A stretch of DNA of 64,000 bases, taken from positions 124,001-188,000 of the forward strand of contig NZ_BMVV01000014.1 in assembly GCF_014650895.1 (NCBI RefSeq), in the 5' to 3' direction. The notes beneath the pieces were generated by a model. The model saw only the letters and a program-made list of their open reading frames with translations. It was not told where the DNA came from and did no database searches. The stretch's first letter is position 1. The number at the start of each line of letters is the position of its first letter. Shown here piece after piece: positions 49,467-58,545 of this stretch. The position numbers and the translations under genes were made by a program. Source of the DNA: Streptomyces omiyaensis (GTDB lineage: Bacteria > Actinomycetota > Actinomycetes > Streptomycetales > Streptomycetaceae).

Positions 49467-51062
49467 GTGAGCGCCGCCCCCGCGCGCCAGCCCCTGTGCG
49501 TCGCCCTGCTCCCGCTCGACGAGCGCCCCGCCTGCTCCCGGCTGCCCGCGCAGATCGCGGCCGTGGCCGGGGCCGAAGTGCTGCTGCCGCCCGCCGCGCT
49601 CATGCCGCGGCTGCGGGAACCAGGCGACGCCGACGCGCTCGGCGACTGGCTGGTCAGGGCCGCGCCGAAGGCCGACGCCGCGGTGGTCAGCCTGGAGACG
49701 CTCGGTCACGGCGGGCTCATCGCCTCGCGCACGCAGCCCCGTACGGTCGCCGAGGTCACCGCCCGCTGGCAGGTGCTCGCCGAGATCGCCGCCACGGGCA
49801 CCCCGGTACACGCCGTCACGCTCATCACCCGGACCCCCGACTCCGACGACGCGATGGAGGAGCCGGAGTACTGGGACCCCCACGGCCCCGCGCTCCACCG
49901 CCTCTCCGCCGCACTCCACCGGGGAGAACGGCCGACGGCTTCCCACCCGGGCGAGCTGGCGGCCGCCCGCGAAGCCGTGCCCGGGACCGTGCGCTCGGAC
50001 TTCGCCCGACGGCGCCTGCGGAACCACGCGCTCAACCTCACCGCGCTCGAACTCGCGGCCGCCGGCGTCCTGGACAGCCTGGTCGTCGGCGCCGACGACA
50101 CCGCCCCCTGGGCCCTCGCCACCGCCGAACTCCAGCAGCTGCGGCACTGGCGCACCCGCCTCGAAGCCGAGGACCGGGTGGCGGTGCGCCCCGGCGCCGA
50201 CGAGGCCACCGCCACCCTCGTCGCCCGCACCCTGCTCGACCTGCTGGGCGGCGGGCCCGTCACCGTACGGATCGAGGCCATCGACCCGCACGGACTCGCC
50301 CGCGTCGCCCCGTACGAGAACGTGCCCGTCGGCCACACCGCCGCCGGGCAGATCGAGGCGTGCGGCGCCACGGTTCACGACGGCCCCGACCCCGACCTGC
50401 ACCTCCTGGTCCACACCCCCGACGGGGACGGCGACTGGGCCGCCGGCCCTCTCAACGCCCGCCACGCTGCCGCTGAGACCACGGCCCGGGCACTCGCCGG
50501 CCGCGCCGCCGCGCTTCTGCGCGCCGGGCACAGCGTCGCCGTGGCCGACTGCGCCCAGCCCAACGGGTCCGACCCCCTTCTCGTGGACGCCCTGCTGGCG
50601 ACCGGCCTGGCCCACCGCCTCACGTCCTACGCGGGATGGAACACAGCCGGAAACACCCTCGGCACCGCCGTCGCCCACGCGGTCACCGCAGTGGCCGCCC
50701 GGCGGACCGGCCGCTTCGACGCCCGCGCCCACCTCGACCTGCTGGCCCACCGCCTCATCGAGGACCGGGGATACATGACACGGGTGCGTGCCGACCTCCG
50801 CACCGAACTCGGCAGCGTCCCGGGCCGCCACGACCACGTCTCCGACGCCGACCCCGTCCTCGACCGGCTCGTCACCGGCCTGACGCGGTACGCCGAGGAA
50901 CTCCCCGGCTTCCACGCCCGGATTACGCCCGGATCGGTACACCTGCCGTGGCGACGCACCTTCGAGGCCGACTTCGACGTCACCACCGGCCTCGCGGCAC
51001 CGGCGACCGGCACGCCCGCAGCCACCGCCCCCTCCACCACGACCGCCGAGGAGACCCGGTGA
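49467..51062 (+). CDS. DUF4127 family protein
   Basis: 531-aa cytosolic protein that begins with the DUF4127 hallmark VALLPLDERPACSRLP. Further conserved-looking parts are VVSLETLGHGGLIASRT, ITRTPDSDDAMEEPEYW, LVVGADDTAPWALATAELQQ, VADCAQPNGSDPLLVDALLA and SYAGWNTAGNTLGTAVAHA. The regularly placed D/N/H residues suggest an enzyme. To my knowledge no reaction is established for the family. GTG 49467 behind GAGGA. It lies between the kinase and an FAD oxidoreductase in a sugar operon, so action on a glycoside or sugar acid is inferred. Confidence 0.88.
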   Translation: MSAAPARQPLCVALLPLDERPACSRLPAQIAAVAGAEVLLPPAALMPRLREPGDADALGDWLVRAAPKADAAVVSLETLGHGGLIASRTQPRTVAEVTARWQVLAEIAATGTPVHAVTLITRTPDSDDAMEEPEYWDPHGPALHRLSAALHRGERPTASHPGELAAAREAVPGTVRSDFARRRLRNHALNLTALELAAAGVLDSLVVGADDTAPWALATAELQQLRHWRTRLEAEDRVAVRPGADEATATLVARTLLDLLGGGPVTVRIEAIDPHGLARVAPYENVPVGHTAAGQIEACGATVHDGPDPDLHLLVHTPDGDGDWAAGPLNARHAAAETTARALAGRAAALLRAGHSVAVADCAQPNGSDPLLVDALLATGLAHRLTSYAGWNTAGNTLGTAVAHAVTAVAARRTGRFDARAHLDLLAHRLIEDRGYMTRVRADLRTELGSVPGRHDHVSDADPVLDRLVTGLTRYAEELPGFHARITPGSVHLPWRRTFEADFDVTTGLAAPATGTPAATAPSTTTAEETR

Positions 51063-52873
51063 ACCAGCCCGCCCCCGACGCCCGCGCCCTCCACACCGAC
51101 GTCGCCGTCATCGGGTCCGGCCTCGGTGCCGTGGCCGCCGCCCTCGCCGTCGCCCGCGCCGGCCGCGGTGTCGTCCTCGCGGCCCGGCACCACCGACTGG
51201 GAGGCCAGGCCACCACCCAGCTCGTCCCCGCCCTCGACGAGCACCCCCACGTCGAGACCGGAGGCGTCTCCGCCTCCTACCGTGCCTTCCGCGACCTCGT
51301 GCGCGCACGGTACGGCGGCCTCGCCAACCCCGGCGGCGGCTGGGTGAGCAGGCTCTGCTTCGAGCCGGCCGCCGCCGAGCACGCCATCGACGCACTCCTC
51401 GCACCGCACATCGCCTCCGGCCGGCTGACGATCCTCAGGGGCGTCACCCCACGATCGGTACGGCGCGAGGGCCGGCACCTCACCTCTGTACGGCTGCGCG
51501 CCGACGGAGCCGCGGCGCCCGACACGGAACTGTTCGCCGAGGTCTTCTGCGACGCCACCGAAGCGGGCGACCTGCTTCCCCTGGCCGGGGCCCCCTGGAC
51601 GGTCGGCTCCGAGGGGCGCGACGCCCACGGCGAGTCGCTGGCCCTGCCCGGCGGCCCCCGCCCCGACGCGGTGCAGTCCTGCACCGTCGGCTTCGTCGTC
51701 GAACACCTTCCGGAAGCCGCTCCCTCCCTCCCGGTCGGAGCACCGCCGGAGGGGTACGAACGGTGGCGTGACAGCCAGCCGTTCACCCTGGAGATCGCCG
51801 GCTGGGACGACCGCCCCCACCGCTACCGGATGTTCGAGGAAGGCCCCGACGGCCACCCGCCGTTCTGGACCTACCGGCGGCTGCGCGACGGCGCGGTACT
51901 CGGCGGCCCCGACGCGGCCCTCATCAACTGGGCCGGCAACGACTACGCCGACCGTTCCTCCGTCGACCACCCCGAAGAGGCGTACACCGAGGCCAAGCGC
52001 CTCTCCGCCGCCTTCCTGCACTGGCTGCGCACCGAATGCCCCCGCGACGACGGCGGCCACGGCCACCCGGAGCTGACCCTCGCCCCGCACGTCGCGGGCA
52101 CCCCCGACGGCTACGCCGAAGAACCCTACCTGCGCGAGTCACGCCGACTGCGGACCGCCACCCCCGTCCGCCAGCAGGACCTGGAGCCGGTCCCCGGCCG
52201 GGCGCGGGCCGCGAACCGTCCCGACTCCGGCGGCCTCGCGATGTACCACATGGACCTCCACAGCAGGATCGGCCACCCCGCCAGTGCGTACGCCCCCACG
52301 GCCCCGTTCCAGGTGCCGCTCTCCTCGCTGGTCGCCGCCGAACCGGACAACCTGCTGGCCGCCGCGAAGAACCTGGGGGCCACCCAGGTCGCCGCCTCCG
52401 CCTACCGCGTGCACCACGGGGAATGGGCCGTGGGCGAGGCGGCCGGAGCACTGGCCGCCCGATCCTGCGCACGCGCTCTCCCCCCGGCCCGCATCGTGGG
52501 CGACCGGCGCGAGCTGACTCTGCTCCAGGGGCGGTTGGCCGCCGACGGCGTCCCGCTCGCCTGGACCCTCGACGTCCCACCCGGCGACCCCCGGTTCGCG
52601 GCCGTGCAGCTGCTCGCCGCCGCCGGGGCGCTCACCGGACGACGAGCAGCCGAACTGGACATTCGCCCCGAGGACCCGGCGGACGCCGCGGACCGGCACG
52701 CGCTGCACACCGCCGCCGCCCGACTGCTCGGCGACCCGACCACCCCCGTGCTCCCCGACACCGCTCCGGCGGACACCGCCACCCGCTGGGGCGACCTGGC
52801 CGTGACACTGGCCGACCGCGTACAGCACGCCCTGGGCCGGAGCGCCCGCACGGCCGACGGCGCCCATGCCTGA
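51059..52873 (+). CDS. FAD-dependent oxidoreductase (FAD_oxidored family)
   Basis: 604-aa flavoprotein. N-terminal Rossmann fold with VAVIGSGLGAVAAALAVARA and RHHRLGGQATTQLVP. The latter is typical of the FAD_oxidored group found beside sugar-degradation genes. Later DATEAGDLLPLAG, and AAAKNLGATQVAASAYRVHH near the C-terminal FAD contacts. GTG start overlaps the DUF4127 stop. No secretion signal. It could oxidise a sugar hydroxyl, for example to a 3-keto intermediate that eases glycosidic cleavage. Reaction unknown. Confidence 0.9.
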   Translation: MNQPAPDARALHTDVAVIGSGLGAVAAALAVARAGRGVVLAARHHRLGGQATTQLVPALDEHPHVETGGVSASYRAFRDLVRARYGGLANPGGGWVSRLCFEPAAAEHAIDALLAPHIASGRLTILRGVTPRSVRREGRHLTSVRLRADGAAAPDTELFAEVFCDATEAGDLLPLAGAPWTVGSEGRDAHGESLALPGGPRPDAVQSCTVGFVVEHLPEAAPSLPVGAPPEGYERWRDSQPFTLEIAGWDDRPHRYRMFEEGPDGHPPFWTYRRLRDGAVLGGPDAALINWAGNDYADRSSVDHPEEAYTEAKRLSAAFLHWLRTECPRDDGGHGHPELTLAPHVAGTPDGYAEEPYLRESRRLRTATPVRQQDLEPVPGRARAANRPDSGGLAMYHMDLHSRIGHPASAYAPTAPFQVPLSSLVAAEPDNLLAAAKNLGATQVAASAYRVHHGEWAVGEAAGALAARSCARALPPARIVGDRRELTLLQGRLAADGVPLAWTLDVPPGDPRFAAVQLLAAAGALTGRRAAELDIRPEDPADAADRHALHTAAARLLGDPTTPVLPDTAPADTATRWGDLAVTLADRVQHALGRSARTADGAHA

Positions 52874-52925
52874 CACCGCGACGCCCCCCGGGCATGCGAC
52901 CACCGCCATCATCGAAAGGGACCCG

Positions 52926-53804
52926 GTGCCCCCCATGCGTACCTCCCACCCCGCCGGGACTTCGGCCGCCCTGCGCGACCTGGCCGGATCGCTGGTCGTC
53001 TCCTGTCAGGCGCTGCCCGGTGAGGCCCTCCACGGCGCGGACATCATGGCCCGCATGGCGCGGGCCGCCGTGGCCGGCGGGGCCGCGGCCGTTCGGATCA
53101 ACGGGCCCGAGGACGTCGCCGCCGTACGGCAGGCCGTCGCGGTTCCGGTGATCGGACTGTGGAAGGACGGCGACGACGGTGTCTACATCACCCCGACGCT
53201 GGCGCACGCCCGGTGTGTCGCGGAGGCCGGCGCGGACCTCGTCGCCCTCGACGCCACCCGGCGGCCGCGCCCGGACGGCCTGACCCTCGTGGACACGATC
53301 GAAGCGCTGCACCGCCTCGGGGTCGGCGTGCTCGCCGACGTCTCGACGCACGAGGAGGGCGTGGCCGCCGCGGCGGCGGGCGCCGACGCCGTCGCCACCA
53401 CCCTCTCCGGCTACACCGCGTACAGCCCGCCGCCGGACGGCCCCGACTTCGCACTCGTCGCCTCACTCGCCGCCGTCCTCGACGTTCCGCTCATCGCGGA
53501 GGGCCGCATCGGCACCCCGGAGGAAGCGGCCCGTGCCCTGGAACTCGGCGCGCACGCCGTGGTGGTCGGCGGGGCGATCACCCGGCCGACGGCCATCACC
53601 GAACGCTTCACCGCCGCGCTGCCCCAGGCCGCGGCACCCTCCTCCGGTCCGGCCGGATCCGAGCCGGCAGCGGCACCCGGCACCGCGGCCGCACGAGGAC
53701 CTGCGGCGACGCCCGGTCCGGGGGCGACGTCCGAGCTCACCGCACCGCCCCCGCCCGCACCGACCCCGGTCGCCCACCGGACCGCAGAGGAGCCCACCGC
53801 ATGA
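52926..53804 (+). CDS. nanE: N-acylmannosamine-6-phosphate 2-epimerase with extra C-terminal tail
   Basis: TIM-barrel epimerase of about 292 aa that interconverts N-acetylmannosamine-6-P and N-acetylglucosamine-6-P. Family motifs: SLVVSCQALPGEALHG, VIGLWKDGDDGVYITPT with the catalytic Lys, LVALDATRRPRPDG and PLIAEGRIGTPEEA with the catalytic Glu. The family normally ends after about 230 residues; here about 60 residues of Ala/Pro/Gly low complexity follow. GTG 52926 has AAAGGGA; ATG 52866, overlapping the previous stop, is the alternative. Overlaps the mannosidase gene by ATGA. Confidence 0.93.
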   Translation: MPPMRTSHPAGTSAALRDLAGSLVVSCQALPGEALHGADIMARMARAAVAGGAAAVRINGPEDVAAVRQAVAVPVIGLWKDGDDGVYITPTLAHARCVAEAGADLVALDATRRPRPDGLTLVDTIEALHRLGVGVLADVSTHEEGVAAAAAGADAVATTLSGYTAYSPPPDGPDFALVASLAAVLDVPLIAEGRIGTPEEAARALELGAHAVVVGGAITRPTAITERFTAALPQAAAPSSGPAGSEPAAAPGTAAARGPAATPGPGATSELTAPPPPAPTPVAHRTAEEPTA

Positions 53805-56515
53805 GCACGACCATCCCCGGCACCCCCGTTCCCGCCGCTGGCCCCGGGCCTCGCGCGGCGGTCGCCGGCGCGGCCCCCGAGTGCCACGTCGTCACGCACG
53901 TGCACTGGGACCGCGAGTGGTACCGCCCCTTCGAAGCCTTCCGTGCCCGCCTCGTCGAGCTCGCCGAACGCGTCTGCGCCGAGCTCGACGACGGCCGGAT
54001 GAAGTCCTTCCACCTCGACGGCCAGACGATCGTCCTCGCCGACGTCGAAGCCCTCCGCCCCGACCTCGCCGAGCGCCTGCGCGGCCACGCGCGCGCCGGC
54101 CGCCTGACCCTCGGTCCGTGGCACGTCCTCGCCGACAACCAGCTCGTGTCCGGCGAGAACCTGATACGCAACCTGCTGACCGCCCGCCGCCTGGCCCCCG
54201 GCACCCTCGCCGGCGTCGGCTACTCCCCGGACGCCTTCGGCCACCCCGCCGACCTGCCCCGGCTGCTGCGCGGCTTCGGCATGGACACCGCTCTGGTCTG
54301 GCGCGGCGCCCCTGACGGTGTCGCCCGCTTCCGCTGGCGCTCTCCCGACGGCTCGGAGGTCTTCGCCGTCAACCAGGGCTACCACGGGGCGGAGGTCCTC
54401 TGGGCCGACGGCCCCGCCGACTCCGACGCCGCCGGGCGACTGGGGGACTTCCTCCGCGCCGAACACGCCCGGCTGCCCCACGGTCCGTGGCTGCTGATGA
54501 ACGGTGGCGACCACCTCGCGCCCTCCGGACCGGGCACGCGCATCCGCGAGGCCGCCGACGGCGCGGCGGCCACCGGTGCCGTGCTCCACGAGAGCACCCT
54601 GGAGGATTTCTTCACGGCGGCCCGCACCGCCGCCGACGCCCGGGCGTCGGCGGGCGAGCCGCTCCCCGTCATCGACGGTGAGCTCCGTGAACCGGCCGGG
54701 TACCTCACCTTCATCCTCCCCGGCACCCTCTCCGCCCGCACCTACCTCAAGCAGGCCAACGCCTCCGCCCAGAACCTCCTGGAGCGCTGGGCCGAGCCGG
54801 CCGTCGCCCTCCACGCCCCCGGCGACCTCACCTTGCGCGCCGACCTGGACCACGCCTGGGAACTGCTCCTGCGGAACGCTCCGCACGACTCGCTGTGCGG
54901 CTGCAGCGTGGACGAGGTGCACCGCGAGAACGCCGTCCGCTACGAGCGCGTGCACCAGCTCGGCGAACACGTCGTCCGCCGGGCCCTGCTCGCGTCCGGA
55001 CTCGACGTCCGCGCTTACGGCGACCCAGCCCACGACCACACCGACCTCGCCGTGCTCAACCCCCATGCGGACGGCGCGGGCGGGCCCGTCACCGTCGACG
55101 TCCTCACCGCGCCCGACCGCCACCCGGTCGCCGTCACGGCCCCGGACGGCACGTCCGTCCCCTTCGAGACCGAGACCCTCGGCGTCGAGACGGTCTTCGA
55201 GGCCGACCTCGACCTGCTGCCCGACTCCCGCCCCGCACTCCGCCACCGCCTCCACCTGAACGTCCCGGCCTTGCCCGGCCTCGGCCGGACCGTCCTGCGC
55301 GTCCGGCTCGGCGACGCACCGTCCGACGGCACCGTCGCCAGGACGGTCCACCAGGCCCGTACGATCCCCGCCCCCTGGGGCGGCGACCTCACCGCGGCCG
55401 ACGACGCCTCGCTGACCCTGACCCGCATCGACGGCACCGAGTTGGCGGGACTGGGACTGCTCACCGACGGCGGCGACAGCGGTGACACCTACAACTACGA
55501 CCCGCCCCGGCAGGACAGGGTGATCACGCCCCGGCTGGTCGCGTCCCGCACCCGCACCTCGGCCGTACGCACCTTCCTGGAGCTCGACGCCGTACTCGAC
55601 CTGCCCGTCGGCCTCACACCCGACCGCGCGAGCCGCGGCGAGCGGACCACCGCGATCCCGGTCCGGATCGAGGTCGCGCACTGGTCCGGTGACCCGCTGC
55701 TGCGCTGGCACATCGCCCTCGACAACACGGCGCGGGACCACCGGCTGCGCTTCCACGCGCCCACCGCCCGCGGCGCGGACACCTGGACCGGCGACGGACA
55801 GTGGAGCCTGATCGAGCGGCCGGTCCGTCCCGACCTCGGCCCGCTGCCCACCGAGCGCGGCCATGAGGCCGTCTGCGGCTCCGCCCCCGTACAGGGCCTC
55901 GGCGCGGTCGGGCGCGGCACTGACCGCACGGCCCTCTTCGCCCCCGGCCTGCCCGAGACGCGCGCGCTCTCCGGTACGGAGACGGCCACCGGCGCCGAGC
56001 AGGAGATCGTGGTCACCCTGCTCAGGTCCGTGGGCTGGCTCTCCCGCTTCGACCTCCGCAGCCGCACCACCGGAGCCGGGCCGATGCTCGCGACCCCCGA
56101 AGCGCAGTGCCAGGGCCCGCAGAACTTCGATCTCGCGCTCGCCCTCGGGGACGCCGTCGCCACCGACACCGGCCTCACCCGTCGGGCGGCGTCCTTCCGC
56201 ACGCCCTTGCGCGCCTGGCAGCTGCGCCCGGGAACCACGGCCGAACCGTCCCCCGGCGAGATCCGCGTCGAGGGCGCGCTTCTGACCGCGCTCAAGCCGG
56301 CCGAGAACCGAGACGGCCTGATCCTCCGCCTCAACAACCCGACCTCGGTGGCGTGCGAGGCCCGCGTGTATGCCCCGGCCGACGCGCTCCTCGTCCCCGT
56401 CCGGTTGGACGAGGAACCCACGGGACAGGAGCTGGTGCGGCAGGGCACGGCGGAGAGCGTCTGGCGCATGGCTCCCTTCGCCACGCTGACGCTCCGGATC
56501 GAAGGACGGGACTGA
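53801..56515 (+). CDS. GH38 alpha-mannosidase
   Basis: 904-aa zinc-dependent retaining alpha-mannosidase. HVHWDREWYRPFEAF (zinc ligands His35 and Asp37), GPWHVLADNQLVSGENLIRN, GYSPDAFGHPADLPRLL with nucleophile Asp144, and the helical-domain NAPHDSLCGCSVDEVHREN carrying another zinc His. Beta-sandwich domains follow. No signal peptide, so it acts on imported glycans in the cytosol. Last gene of the operon, coupled to nanE and followed by a 19-bp-stem terminator. Linkage specificity unknown. Confidence 0.95.
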   Translation: MSTTIPGTPVPAAGPGPRAAVAGAAPECHVVTHVHWDREWYRPFEAFRARLVELAERVCAELDDGRMKSFHLDGQTIVLADVEALRPDLAERLRGHARAGRLTLGPWHVLADNQLVSGENLIRNLLTARRLAPGTLAGVGYSPDAFGHPADLPRLLRGFGMDTALVWRGAPDGVARFRWRSPDGSEVFAVNQGYHGAEVLWADGPADSDAAGRLGDFLRAEHARLPHGPWLLMNGGDHLAPSGPGTRIREAADGAAATGAVLHESTLEDFFTAARTAADARASAGEPLPVIDGELREPAGYLTFILPGTLSARTYLKQANASAQNLLERWAEPAVALHAPGDLTLRADLDHAWELLLRNAPHDSLCGCSVDEVHRENAVRYERVHQLGEHVVRRALLASGLDVRAYGDPAHDHTDLAVLNPHADGAGGPVTVDVLTAPDRHPVAVTAPDGTSVPFETETLGVETVFEADLDLLPDSRPALRHRLHLNVPALPGLGRTVLRVRLGDAPSDGTVARTVHQARTIPAPWGGDLTAADDASLTLTRIDGTELAGLGLLTDGGDSGDTYNYDPPRQDRVITPRLVASRTRTSAVRTFLELDAVLDLPVGLTPDRASRGERTTAIPVRIEVAHWSGDPLLRWHIALDNTARDHRLRFHAPTARGADTWTGDGQWSLIERPVRPDLGPLPTERGHEAVCGSAPVQGLGAVGRGTDRTALFAPGLPETRALSGTETATGAEQEIVVTLLRSVGWLSRFDLRSRTTGAGPMLATPEAQCQGPQNFDLALALGDAVATDTGLTRRAASFRTPLRAWQLRPGTTAEPSPGEIRVEGALLTALKPAENRDGLILRLNNPTSVACEARVYAPADALLVPVRLDEEPTGQELVRQGTAESVWRMAPFATLTLRIEGRD

Positions 56516-56523
56516 ACTGAGAG

Positions 56524-56577
56524 GTGACCGCCGCGCCCCGCCGCGCCCCGCCGAGCCCGGCGGGGCGCGGCGGTCAC
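56524..56577 (+). terminator. strong operon terminator
   Basis: Perfect 19-bp arms GTGACCGCCGCGCCCCGCC (56524-56542) and its complement (56559-56577) with a 16-base loop, starting 8 bases after the mannosidase stop. The left arm partly repeats in the loop (CCGCGCCCCG twice), allowing slipped pairing. Confidence 0.9.
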
Positions 56578-57348
56578 GGCCAGGCGGGACTTCATCCGCG
56601 CGTCGATGGAGTGGCCCACGATCCTGTTGCTGAAGACATCCTTGATCGCACTGAGGTGCAGCTTGCCGTCGCCGGTGGCGTGCTCGGTGATGTCGGCGAG
56701 CCACAACCGGTTCGGGCCGGCCGCGGTGTAGCTGCGGCTCACGAGATCGCCGTGCACCGGCGGACCGGCGTTCTCGCCCCGGCCGCGCTTCTTGCCGAAC
56801 ACGCTCCACCAGCGGTTCTCCCGGCAGATCCGCCACGCGGTCCGGTCCGCCATCGCGGCCCCGGCATCGCGTGCTTCGTCGGCCAGGAACCGGTAGCCGC
56901 ACTCCGGGTCCTCGTGGTGGGCACCGAACAGCGCGTTCGCTCCATACGTCTCGGCGAGGACGGCGTCGGCAACCGCCTTGTCGAGCCGGCGGCAGCAGGG
57001 CTGTCCGGCGAGCTTGAGCACCCGGCACGTCACCGTGACGGGCACCCCGTCCCCGGCCGGCTCCTTCACGAGCGGGTGGATCCTCTTCCCGGCAGATCCG
57101 CCTGCGACAGATAGGCCGCGGCCCGGCGCAGGACCTCGTTCTCCTGCTCCAGCAGCTTGATCCGCCGGCGTGCCTCCCGCAGTTCCACGCCCTCCTGGCC
57201 GGACATTCCCGGCCTGGAGGGCGTCATCGGTGTCCGCTCGGCGCATCCGCTTCCACGACGTCATCGGATGGACCCCGAAGTCGGTGGCCACCTGCTCGGC
57301 CGTCACGCCCGGACCGCGGTTCCGCGCGACCCGCACGGCGTCCTGGCG
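56578..57348 (-). pseudogene. IS3 family element, orfA and 5' part of orfB, truncated
   Basis: Reads 5' to 3' on the minus strand. OrfA remnant RQDAVRVARNRGPGVTAEQV and DFGVHPMTSWKRMRRADTD. A frameshift comes next, and then the OrfA coiled coil EARRRIKLLEQENEVLRRAA in another frame. OrfB follows (KRIHPLVKEPAGDGVPVTVT, CRVLKLAGQ, TAWRICRENRWWSVFGKKRG). The first two catalytic Asp regions survive (NRLWLADITEH, LSAIKDVFSNRIVGHSID). The frame is cut at KSRLAV just before the operon terminator, so the catalytic Glu and right end are gone. Confidence 0.88.
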
Positions 57349-57639
57349 GCGGTCCACGCCGCACGGGTGGCCCGGATCGCCGTCCTCATGCTCGACGACG
57401 TTGACGTCGGTAACCGCCGGCTGACCATCGCCGGACGCGCCCGGCCTCTCGACGGCCTCACCCCGGAGCTCATGGTGGAGTGGCCGGACTACCGGCGCCG
57501 TCGGTGGCCCAGCACCGCGAACCTCCACCTGCTGATCGACAACCAGACCGCCAACACGACCAGCCGGGCCAGCAACCACTGGGTCAGCGCTCCGATGCGG
57601 GGACAGGACGCCACGCTGGAACGGCTCCGTTCCGAGTGA
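57349..57639 (+). pseudogene. tyrosine recombinase (integrase) fragment
   Basis: An internal piece of a tyrosine-type recombinase: ARIAVLMLDDVDVGNRRLTI, AGRARPLDGLTPELMVEW, RWPSTANLHLLIDNQTA and HWVSAPMRGQDATLERLR. The N-terminal domain and the C-terminal R-H-R-Y catalytic part are missing. It joins the IS3 remnant on the left and stops (TGA 57637-57639) at the IS5 remnant on the right. It marks a former integrated element. Confidence 0.75.
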
Positions 57640-58480
57640 TCTGTCCGATGCCCGCTGGGAGTTGATCGAGCCGGTTCTGACCGCGTGGCGTCTCGAGTGC
57701 CGGCGCACGGCTCTGCACTTCGGCCGGCCGGCCGGGCACGACCTGCGCGACACCAGGGACGCGATCTCGTACGTCGACCGCACCGGGGTTCAGGGGCGCT
57801 GTCTCCCGCGCGACTTCCCGTCCTGGAACACCGCCTACGGCTACTTCGCCAAATGGGCCGACGAGGGCGTGTTCGCGCAGCTCAACGGCCTACTGCGGCA
57901 ACTGCTGCGCGAGGAGGAGGGCAGGAGCGGCGAGCCTTCGGCGTGTGTGATCGACGCGCAGAGCGTCAAGACCTCCACCAGCGTTCCGACCTCGAGCCGG
58001 GCCATCGGCGCCGGCAAGAAGACCGTGGGACGCAAGCGGAGCATCGTCACCGGCACGCTCGGACTTCTCCTCGCGGTGCTGGTCACCGCGGCGAGCGTGC
58101 AGGACTCCACCGCCGGCACCCGGCTCCTCGGACCAGGTCGCCGCGGCTCACCCCGGCATCCGGAAAGTGTGGGTCGACTCCGGTTACCGCCGGCATCTCG
58201 TCGAGCATGCCGCCGTTCTCGGCATCGGCATGGAGATCACCGCCCGCAAGCCCGGGACCAGGGGATTCACCCCCTCCCGAAACGGTGGGCGGTGGAACCG
58301 GCCCACGGATGGCTCATGCTCCACCGGCGCCTGGCCCGCGGCTGCGAAACCCTGCCCACCCGCTCCGAAGCCATGGTCCACCTCGGGATGACCGGCCTCA
58401 TGGACCGCCGCCTCACCAGCGAGAACACCCTCTCCTGGCGCGACCCGAAAAGCGCCACAGAACACCCCATCGCGCGATGA
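57635..58480 (+). pseudogene. IS5-family transposase, frameshifted
   Basis: SDLSDARWELIEPVLTAWR is the N-terminal motif of an IS5-type transposase lacking its first few residues. Then DLRDTRDAISYVDRTGVQ, PSWNTAYGYFAKWADEGVF and ACVIDAQSVKTSTS with the first catalytic Asp. After GTRLL the frame shifts; KVWVDSGYRRHLVEHAAVLG, with the second Asp, is read in another frame. It then returns for AVEPAHGWLMLHRRLARGCE (Glu region) and TLPTRSEAMVHLGMTGLM. Two indels prevent a single protein. Confidence 0.88.
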
Positions 58481-58545
58481 AATACAAGGCGGAAACGACC
58501 TCTGGCGAGCTCGTGCGCGGCAAGCGGTGAGACGTCGAGCCCGGG

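Noticed and set aside
48360..50942. 860-codon minus-strand frame opposite the ROK and DUF4127 genes
   Set aside because: Low-complexity Gly/Val/Arg translation with no family motifs; shadow of plus-strand genes.
53411..57028. 1205-codon minus-strand frame opposite nanE and the mannosidase
   Set aside because: Antisense open frame typical of GC-rich coding DNA. The plus strand carries clear GH38 and NanE motifs.
57170..57424. Short plus-strand frame at the IS3/integrase junction as a real gene
   Set aside because: It spans the antisense of the IS3 orfA remnant; only the neighbouring frame carries integrase similarity.
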